A program made the translations under genes and the position numbers. 6,607 nucleotides of DNA from Candidatus Micrarchaeota archaeon CG_4_10_14_0_2_um_filter_60_11. GTDB taxonomy: Archaea > Micrarchaeota > Micrarchaeia > Norongarragalinales > Norongarragalinaceae. The notes under the pieces are model-generated. The model was given only the letters and a program-made list of their open reading frames with translations, was not told the origin of the DNA and made no database searches. Below are positions 1 through 3,881 of the stretch, one piece after another. The stretch lies in assembly GCA_002792915.1 (NCBI GenBank), contig PFPF01000002.1:1-6607 (forward strand). Reading direction: 5' to 3'. Position 1 is the first letter of the stretch; every line of letters starts with the position of its first letter.

Positions 1-227
1 TCCATCACGCCGTTGGAAACGCTCGAAAAGCGAGGGTTCGCCAAACGCAATCCTGTTTCCTCCAAAACCTCGCGTTCCGCACACTGGATGAAACTCTCGC
101 CGAACTCAAGGTGCCCGCCCGGAATCGTCCAAGTGCCGCTGCCGTGGCTGCCCAGGCGCTTGCCCACCAAAACAAGCCCGTTACGCAGCATTATCGCGCC
201 CACGCCAACCTTCGGTCTTTCGCTCAT
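1..227 (-). CDS. Nudix hydrolase, NUDT15/MTH2-like (partial, C-terminus outside window)
   Basis: This Nudix-superfamily hydrolase would cleave a nucleoside diphosphate linked to another moiety, using divalent metal. Seen: 75 codons on the minus strand, open at the left edge. A perfect Nudix box (G-x5-E-x7-REVLEETGL) lies at residues 38-60, beginning GGHLEFGE. The preceding stretch (VGVGAIMLRNG, VGKRLGSHGSG) and the following FSSVSN resemble the start of human NUDT15, which hydrolyses (oxidised or modified) purine nucleoside triphosphates. Nudix substrate is hard to predict, so house-cleaning of damaged dNTPs is an inference; a sugar-nucleotide substrate is the alternative. The ATG at 227-225 overlaps the stop of the upstream membrane-protein gene as ATGA, which argues for translational coupling and for this start. 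Very sure of the family, unsure of the substrate. Confidence 0.93.
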   Translation of the reverse strand, partial: MSERPKVGVGAIMLRNGLVLVGKRLGSHGSGTWTIPGGHLEFGESFIQCAEREVLEETGLRLANPRFSSVSNGVM

Positions 228-1156
228 CGGAACCACTCCCTCAAGCCCAGCAAGTCCCCGCCAGCCTCCACGAAGCGCACCAAAATCATGAGCGCGGAAG
301 CCTGCGCGAGCGGAATGCCGAGCACCTCGTAAACCGCGAGCGCGCCCGCGCCCTCCTGCAAGCCGAGCCCCGCGATTGACAGGGGCACGAAGGACAGCAC
401 GGTTACGACCGAGTTGAGCACCGTGAAGAACACCAGCGCCTCGAGCGAAAAGCCCGACAGGCCGAGCGCGGCCGCGATGAAAAGCCACTCCGCGCCGCGA
501 ATCACCGCGCCCGCGAAGCTCGCGGCAACGCACTCCGCCATCAGCCGCCGCGGAATCGCGCGCGAGAACACTTCCGCATAAGCCTCCGAAAACTTTTCAC
601 CCAGCGCGGGAACGTACCAAAGCAGCTCCTCGACTATGCGGCGCTTTTGCGTCAACGCCCACAAGGCGAAAACGGAGAAAAGGAACAACAGGCCAGCCGC
701 GAACCCGAACGCGACCGGGTCCGAGACCCGCGAGAAGAACAGCGCGAGCGCGCAAAACGCGAGCACGCCCCTGCTCAGGAAATCCGCGGCAAGCGCGGTG
801 CCGAAAACCCGCGCGCCGAGCCTTGCCTTGACCCCGAACGCGCGCGCCTTCAACGCCACGAAAGCGTAACCCGAGCGGCCCGGCGTGTAGTCGCTCAACA
901 GCATGCCTTGCATGTGAATCCAGAACATGCGCGAAACGGAAACCCGCCTGCCCCCGAAGCGGATTATCAGCCGCTTGAGGCGCCACGCGTTCAACAGCCC
1001 GAGGGCAAAGTAAAGGCAAAGCGCGGCGGCGACGAGCGCGGGATTGACAGCCGCGAGCGCGCCCCACAACGCGGCCAAATCCAGGTTTCCGAAAAACAAG
1101 CCGAGCAGCGCGAGGGCTACCACCGCGTTAATCGCGATTAGAACCCGCTTGTCCAT
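224..1156 (-). CDS. Polytopic membrane protein, UPF0104 / lysylphosphatidylglycerol synthase TM-region family
   Basis: This 310-residue integral membrane protein resembles the flippase-like membrane region of MprF and the membrane domain found in archaeal AglD-type proteins (COG0392-like). Seen: hydrophobic segments at roughly residues 5-22, 38-58, 128-143, 150-169, 209-232, 240-260 and 283-305. The family-typical loop SDYTPGRSGY lies at 88-97 and is followed by ALKAR. The second signature, PLSIAGLGLQEGA, lies at 258-270 (compare the common PGGLGxREG). There is no soluble aminoacyl-transferase or glycosyltransferase domain, so this is the stand-alone membrane form; the length is normal for that form. 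Inferred role: moving or handling a lipid or polyprenyl-linked substrate in the membrane. A BoxA-like element about 30 bases upstream predicts a nearly leaderless mRNA. The stop overlaps the Nudix start, so the two are probably co-transcribed, although a functional link is not evident. Confidence 0.85.
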   Translation of the reverse strand: MDKRVLIAINAVVALALLGLFFGNLDLAALWGALAAVNPALVAAALCLYFALGLLNAWRLKRLIIRFGGRRVSVSRMFWIHMQGMLLSDYTPGRSGYAFVALKARAFGVKARLGARVFGTALAADFLSRGVLAFCALALFFSRVSDPVAFGFAAGLLFLFSVFALWALTQKRRIVEELLWYVPALGEKFSEAYAEVFSRAIPRRLMAECVAASFAGAVIRGAEWLFIAAALGLSGFSLEALVFFTVLNSVVTVLSFVPLSIAGLGLQEGAGALAVYEVLGIPLAQASALMILVRFVEAGGDLLGLREWFR

Positions 1157-1180
1157 TGCCTAACAAAGCAGTTCGAGGGT

Positions 1181-1190
1181 TATTAAATTT
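1181..1190 (-). promoter_or_regulatory. BoxA/TATA-like promoter of the UPF0104-Nudix unit
   Basis: On the minus strand this reads AAATTTAATA, an AT island in GC-rich sequence. Its centre is about 30 bases before the ATG at 1156, so transcription would start about 3 bases ahead of the ATG. No Shine-Dalgarno motif is visible before that ATG, which fits a leaderless or near-leaderless mRNA. Confidence 0.5.
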
Positions 1191-1205
1191 GCGAAAGAAG
1201 AAGAG

Positions 1206-1277
1206 TGGACTGGATGGGATTTGAACCCACAACCTCACGCTTGCGGAGCGTGCGATCTACCGTTGATCTACCAGCCC
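1206..1277 (-). tRNA. tRNA-Ala, anticodon CGC, with unusual C33
   Basis: A 72-nt cloverleaf reads cleanly on the minus strand. The acceptor GGGCTGG pairs with CCAGTCC, including the G3-U70 wobble that is the identity mark of tRNA-Ala. T8 and A9 are followed by D stem GATC/GATC with loop AACGGTA. The anticodon stem is CACGC/GCGTG with loop TCCGCAA. The variable region is AGGTT, the T arm is GTGGG/CCCAT with loop TTCAAAT, and the discriminator is A73. The anticodon at 34-36 is CGC, decoding GCG, a common codon in this GC-rich window. The CCA end is not encoded and there is no intron. Position 33 is C, where elongator tRNAs almost always have U. The 5' end is 35 bases after the PIN gene stop, so the tRNA could be co-transcribed with that gene or use a BoxA-like TTTAATG near 1311-1317. 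Confidence 0.95.
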
Positions 1278-1293
1278 TTAAGGTATTAAGGTA
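1278..1293. repeat. Tandem 8-bp repeat abutting the tRNA 5' end
   Basis: TTAAGGTA occurs twice in perfect tandem directly next to the first base of the tRNA gene. It makes up part of the short AT-rich spacer between the PIN gene and the tRNA. It could be a slippage product or part of the tRNA promoter/5' leader region; no function can be assigned. Confidence 0.6.
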
Positions 1294-1312
1294 AAATACG
1301 GCTGGGAAGGCA

Positions 1313-1975
1313 TTAAAGGTTTTCGTACTCGTCCAACTCGCGGTGGCTGATGCTGCACCCCGCGCGCCGCAACGCGTGCAGCCCCGCCGAAAGCGCGTCG
1401 CCGTCAAGATAGCCGTAATCCTTGAAGAAGCCGAGCTCGGCCGCCAGCTTCAGCGTCTCGGTGGAGCGCAGCACCGTCGTCGCCTTGAAAGCGGAAAACT
1501 TCGCCAAAGCGGATTGGTTCAAAACAACTTTTTCGCCGTACTCCGCGGACATCGTGCGCGCCATTCCCCGCGGGTCCTCCAAAAGCAGGCGCGTGGTCTT
1601 CTCATCCACGAGAATCGCCTTCGCACCCGTCAGCGAAATGCACGCCAGGCATTCCGCCTCGCCCTCGTGGAGAATCGGCAACCCCCGCCCGCGCAAAAGG
1701 TAGGCGGCGTTGGCGGCTTGCATGATTTTCTGCGTCTCCTTCCGCAGCCCGCGCGGCTCCTCGACCGGAAGCACGCCGCGGCGGATGAGGTTCTTCAACC
1801 TGACGGAGGAGAAACGGTATTTTTCGATGCGCTCCGAGCGGGAAACGATTTCCCCCTCGACGGCGGACGTTATGGCGAAGCGCGCCTTCGAGTTGTTCTC
1901 CAAGAACTCCAGGGAGTCGAGGAGGCACGAGGCGCTCAGCGAGACGAGCGCGGACGAGTCGCAGATTATTTTCAT
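1313..1975 (-). CDS. PIN-domain protein, predicted ribonuclease (VapC-like)
   Basis: This 220-residue PIN-fold protein is a predicted Mg/Mn-dependent RNase. Seen, from the chosen start MKIICDSSALVSLS: the first acidic residue D6 in the CDSSAL motif; glutamates E40 and E42, one of which is a candidate second ligand; HEGEAECLAC at 103-112, which carries the GEAE motif with E106 and E108; and ILVDEKTTR at 121-129 with D124. Together these supply the usual acidic quartet, so the domain looks active. Residues after about 150 form a C-terminal extension without a recognised domain. A longer reading exists upstream, but the ATG at 1975-1973 gives a proper PIN N-terminus and overlaps the stop of the preceding helix-turn-helix gene as ATGA. 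The tight coupling resembles toxin-antitoxin or regulator-RNase pairs. A toxin role is an inference; housekeeping RNA processing is the alternative. Confidence 0.85.
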   Translation of the reverse strand: MKIICDSSALVSLSASCLLDSLEFLENNSKARFAITSAVEGEIVSRSERIEKYRFSSVRLKNLIRRGVLPVEEPRGLRKETQKIMQAANAAYLLRGRGLPILHEGEAECLACISLTGAKAILVDEKTTRLLLEDPRGMARTMSAEYGEKVVLNQSALAKFSAFKATTVLRSTETLKLAAELGFFKDYGYLDGDALSAGLHALRRAGCSISHRELDEYENL

Positions 1976-2514
1976 TCTTCCAAGAGCCTCCGCGCGGAAT
2001 CCAGCCGCCTGGCGAGCGGCACGCTCTCGTACTTTTCGGGCATCTTGGTCTCGCCCACGTAGGAAGCCAAATCCTGCTTCGACGCGCCGGTGAAAGCGCA
2101 AGCCGCGCCGAGCGAGGCGCCGTGCGCGTACATCTGCGCAGCCGCGCGAAGGCGGGCCTTTTCCACGATGCCCGAAACGAAGCGGCCCAAATCCATGCTC
2201 AGCGAGTCAATCGCGTTGAGCGCCTGCTGCACGCGGGCGCGCGCCTTTTCCTTCTCGCCCTTGGCCGCGTGCTCTTCAGCGCCCTGCAGCTTCTTGGAAA
2301 CCAGGTCCGCCAGCGGCTTCCATGCGGGAGAATTGATGATGTGCGGCTTTTCCGCCAGCTTGGCGAGCGAATAGGCGAGAATCGACAAGTCGACGAGCGA
2401 GGAGTCCGCGCGCACGAAGGCTTCCCGCGCCGCGTTCCCGGCGTACCCCTTCAGGCCGGGAATGTCGCGCTTCTCGAAGAGCACGCGCAGCGCGCGCAAG
2501 TTTTCCGCGTTCAC
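1972..2514 (-). CDS. Helical protein with C-terminal helix-turn-helix-like segment, partner of the PIN protein
   Basis: I do not recognise the full-length family. Seen from the GTG start: 180 residues, predominantly helical. An N-terminal part (about 1-75) includes LAYSLAKLAEKPHIINSPAW at 46-65. A charged, probably coiled segment lies at about 75-120. A C-terminal stretch at about 121-156 (KARLRAAAQMYAHGASLGAA, then CAFTGASKQDLASYVG) has the spacing and small-residue turn of a DNA-binding HTH, of the sort seen in antitoxins that accompany PIN toxins. The in-frame open stretch extends to 2616, but that would overlap the upstream gene by 58 bases. The GTG at 2514-2512 lies exactly 26 bases from the centre of a strong TATA box, giving a leaderless start. 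The stop overlaps the PIN start as ATGA. Likely role: DNA-binding regulator and/or antitoxin for the PIN protein, by inference from order and the HTH. Confidence 0.75.
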   Translation of the reverse strand: MNAENLRALRVLFEKRDIPGLKGYAGNAAREAFVRADSSLVDLSILAYSLAKLAEKPHIINSPAWKPLADLVSKKLQGAEEHAAKGEKEKARARVQQALNAIDSLSMDLGRFVSGIVEKARLRAAAQMYAHGASLGAACAFTGASKQDLASYVGETKMPEKYESVPLARRLDSARRLLEE

Positions 2515-2535
2515 GCACGCATTAACGCCGCGCGG

Positions 2536-2544
2536 TATAAAAAA
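2536..2544 (-). promoter_or_regulatory. TATA box of the HTH-PIN unit, doubling as a T-run
   Basis: The minus strand reads TTTTTTATA here. Its centre (about 2540) is 26 bases before the GTG at 2514, the normal distance from an archaeal BoxA to the transcription start, so the mRNA would be leaderless. The same six T residues begin 15 bases after the stop codon of the upstream 293-codon gene and may also act as its archaeal T-run terminator. Confidence 0.65.
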
Positions 2545-2558
2545 GCGCCTTCCTTGCG

Positions 2559-3440
2559 TTAGCGCAGCCGCCTGGAAACCCTCGCCATGCATGACGCGGC
2601 GGACACCAGCCTCCACTTAGCCTCTTCCGCGTTGCCGTCCGCGAGAAGGCGCGCGGCCTCGTCCAAGTGCTCTCCGGTTTCCGAAAACAAGGGCAGGAAG
2701 GGGTTCACGTAAACCGTGGAAACCGCCTGCCGCAGTTGCATTATGCGCTTGGCGGTGTTGGCGCACTGCGCTTGCGTGTCCCCGCCCGGCTTGAACGCAA
2801 CGCTGGACAGGACCGCCTTCACGCCGCCGAGCGCGTGGGCGGCAACCGCCTTGATGCGGTCGCGCTCGCAAAGAAGCGCCAGCTTGTGGACCGCCACCAG
2901 GGGATGAATCCTTCCTATTTCCTCCGAACGCGACAGCAGGCGGTTGCGCGCCGCCACGAGGCGCGCGCAGGAAGCGCCGATGTTCTTTCGCCCCAAGCTG
3001 TCGATGCCGGGCGCGGCCTTGGAAACCTGTTCGCGCGCCTCTGCCTTGAAGCCGTTTATGGCGCGGCTCAAGTCCGTTGCCAGCGCCTCGAGTTCCGCGC
3101 GCGTTTCAGGCGGGACATCGCCGCGGACCCTGTCGAGGGCCATGTTGATTTCGGTCACCCGCTTTTCCAGTTCCTCGACGCTCTCCAGCTCGCCCCCGCC
3201 TTCGGGCGTTACGCCGTAGCGCTGGAGTATGTGGTCCTTTGAGCGGATGGCGGCGAACAGCCCGTCTTTAATCTCGTGGAATATGCGCCCGCCGCGCCTG
3301 TGGGGCGAATAAATGCTTCCGGAATCCGCATCCACCAACATCGGCGTGCCCTGCAGCTTGATTCCGCGAATAATCCTGCTGGTTCCCTGCTTGAGGGGCA
3401 GGGTCATCTCCACTATTGTGGGCTGCTCGAATTCGGCCAT
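2559..3440 (-). CDS. Hypothetical protein, 293 aa, N-terminal beta-rich part and long helical remainder
   Basis: I do not recognise this protein. Seen: residues 1-75 (MAEFEQPTIVEMTLPLKQGT onward, with RIIRGIKLQGTPMLV and GSIYSP) look like a small beta-rich domain. A Gly-rich linker follows at about 78-84. Then comes a long, mostly helical region of about 85-175 with coiled-coil-like heptads (ELESVEELEKRVTEINMALD). A second helical bundle of about 180-293 includes LDEAARLLADGNAEEAKW at 259-276, which is reminiscent of a helical repeat but is not assignable to a family. There are no transmembrane segments or signal peptide and no obvious catalytic motif; four cysteines are scattered and do not form a metal site. 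The reading frame stays open to 3554, but the ATG at 3440 sits exactly 26 bases from a BoxA, which decides the start. It is transcribed in the same direction as the HTH-PIN unit, with its own promoter. A scaffold or nucleic-acid-associated role is possible but unsupported. Confidence 0.75.
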   Translation of the reverse strand: MAEFEQPTIVEMTLPLKQGTSRIIRGIKLQGTPMLVDADSGSIYSPHRRGGRIFHEIKDGLFAAIRSKDHILQRYGVTPEGGGELESVEELEKRVTEINMALDRVRGDVPPETRAELEALATDLSRAINGFKAEAREQVSKAAPGIDSLGRKNIGASCARLVAARNRLLSRSEEIGRIHPLVAVHKLALLCERDRIKAVAAHALGGVKAVLSSVAFKPGGDTQAQCANTAKRIMQLRQAVSTVYVNPFLPLFSETGEHLDEAARLLADGNAEEAKWRLVSAASCMARVSRRLR

Positions 3441-3462
3441 GAAAGGCTTTTCGGCCAAGCGG

Positions 3463-3469
3463 AATAAAA
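3463..3469 (-). promoter_or_regulatory. BoxA/TATA-like promoter of the 293-aa hypothetical gene
   Basis: TTTTATT on the minus strand is centred at 3466, 26 bases before the ATG at 3440, so the predicted transcript starts at the ATG itself. No ribosome-binding site is visible upstream. This is an AT island in a GC-rich surrounding. Confidence 0.55.
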
Positions 3470-3508
3470 CCCCAGCGGAAGCACCGGCAGGCACGGGCTG
3501 GAACCTTG

Positions 3509-3516
3509 TTTTTAAA
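3509..3516 (+). promoter_or_regulatory. BoxA/TATA-like promoter for the structured leader and small ORF
   Basis: TTTTTAAA on the plus strand is centred at about 3512.5. The usual 26-base spacing puts the transcription start at about 3538, which is exactly where the first paired strand of the predicted RNA fold begins. Its TTTAAA core is a palindrome and could also serve the divergent gene. It is a candidate only; no experimental support is visible. Confidence 0.45.
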
Positions 3517-3537
3517 GCGGCTTGGGTGGTGAGTGAT

Positions 3538-3631
3538 GCTTTCAGCGCCCCCATAAGGCGCAGGGAAGGTCGGGGCGGGACGCCGCGAAAGCAAACCGCT
3601 TCGCAACCCGCCCCCTCCTCTGCCCGAAAGC
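3538..3631 (+). ncRNA. Candidate structured RNA (three-way junction), possible cis-regulatory leader
   Basis: Seen: nested complementary arms account for nearly all of these 94 bases. P1 pairs 3538-3543 (GCTTTC) with 3626-3631 (GAAAGC). P2 pairs 3545-3549 (GCGCC) with 3557-3561 (GGCGC) around a 7-nt loop. P3 pairs 3572-3579 (GGGGCGGG) with 3607-3614 (CCCGCCCC), 8 bp perfect. P3 extends inward through a 5x2 internal loop to 3585-3592/3598-3604 (GCGAAAGC with GCTTCGC, one bulged A) and the loop AAACC. It extends outward to 3562-3568/3615-3621 with one mismatch, one G-U pair and a 3-nt bulge. The predicted transcription start coincides with the first P1 base, and a GGTGA ribosome site plus a 43-codon ORF follow within 20 bases. 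This fits a riboswitch, a ribosomal-protein-type leader or a stand-alone small RNA. I match it to no known class. High GC content makes chance hairpins easier, so confidence is moderate. Confidence 0.45.
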
Positions 3632-3636
3632 GACAA

Positions 3637-3641
3637 GGTGA
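3637..3641 (+). promoter_or_regulatory. Shine-Dalgarno site GGTGA of the small ORF
   Basis: GGTGA matches the archaeal anti-SD (…TCACC…). It lies 4 bases before the ATG at 3646 and 7 before the ATG at 3649. It is the only convincing ribosome site seen in the window and sits just 5 bases after the end of the predicted P1 helix. Confidence 0.6.
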
Positions 3642-3645
3642 AAAA

Positions 3646-3777
3646 ATGATGAAGATTGACGTTACGAAAATGTCTTATGAAGCCGTCGAGAAGGCGTTCG
3701 CCTCTGCGCCCGCGCGCCTGCTCGGAATAGTCTGCGTGGGCGACCGCGTCATCCTCGAGTGCGCGCCGCTTGCCTGA
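3646..3777 (+). CDS. Small hypothetical protein, 43 aa
   Basis: I do not recognise this protein. Seen: it begins MMKIDVTKMSYEAVEKAF and ends GIVCVGDRVILECAPLA. A probable amphipathic helix (about residues 10-26) is followed by an alternating hydrophobic, strand-like segment (about 27-39) with two cysteines at C30 and C39. There is no transmembrane span or signal peptide. The main evidence that it is real is the strong GGTGA ribosome site at 3637-3641. Two adjacent ATGs (3646 and 3649) are possible starts, and the second has the more usual spacing. The same frame is open far upstream, but that part crosses the oppositely oriented gene and the structured leader and does not look like protein. 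It lies between a divergent unknown gene and SMC; a regulated small protein or a leader peptide are both possible. Confidence 0.55.
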   Translation: MMKIDVTKMSYEAVEKAFASAPARLLGIVCVGDRVILECAPLA

Positions 3778-3821
3778 CCGCGCACGGACCGCGCCGCCTC
3801 TTAGCCTTGGACGGGAAAGCG

Positions 3822-3826
3822 TTTTT
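3822..3826 (+). terminator. T-run after the small ORF, possible archaeal terminator
   Basis: Five consecutive T residues lie 45 bases after the small ORF stop and before the SMC promoter. Archaeal RNA polymerase can stop at such runs without a hairpin. It could instead be a second upstream BoxA-like element (TTTTTAA) for SMC. Confidence 0.25.
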
Positions 3827-3834
3827 AATGGCGC

Positions 3835-3853
3835 GCGTTTTGATTTAAAACGC
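3835..3853. promoter_or_regulatory. Inverted repeat overlapping the SMC BoxA
   Basis: GCGTTTT (3835-3841) and AAAACGC (3847-3853) form perfect 7-bp arms around GATTT. The TTTAAAA at 3844-3850 inside it is the best BoxA for SMC, centred 35 bases before the ATG and predicting a leader of about 9 bases. A repressor bound to this dyad would block TBP, so it is a candidate operator; it may also be chance symmetry in an AT island. Confidence 0.4.
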
Positions 3854-3881
3854 ATTCCCACAGAGGCGGCTAACGGTCACA

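Noticed and set aside
647..1141. 164-codon plus-strand frame opposite the membrane protein
   Set aside because: Composition is Arg/Glu/Gln-rich without a domain, while the opposite strand encodes a clear transmembrane protein with family motifs.
1343..2062. 239-codon plus-strand frame opposite the PIN gene
   Set aside because: The minus strand has intact PIN motifs and overlapped operon structure; this frame has none.
3575..3625. Repeated GC-rich hairpin arms as a CRISPR or mobile-element end
   Set aside because: There is no periodic repeat with spacers, no transposase and no target-site duplication; the arms are nested as in an RNA fold.
3538..3631. Hammerhead ribozyme, fluoride riboswitch, or RNase P RNA fragment
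   Set aside because: GTGATGC does not match the hammerhead CUGANGA core. The second UGAUG and pseudoknot partner of the fluoride class are missing. GGGAAGGTC only loosely recalls the conserved RNase P start, and the piece is far too short.
3268..3861. 197-codon minus-strand frame across the intergenic region
   Set aside because: It crosses the structured leader and small ORF in antisense and overlaps the 293-codon gene in another frame. It is rich in Arg, Gly and Ser and shows no domain.
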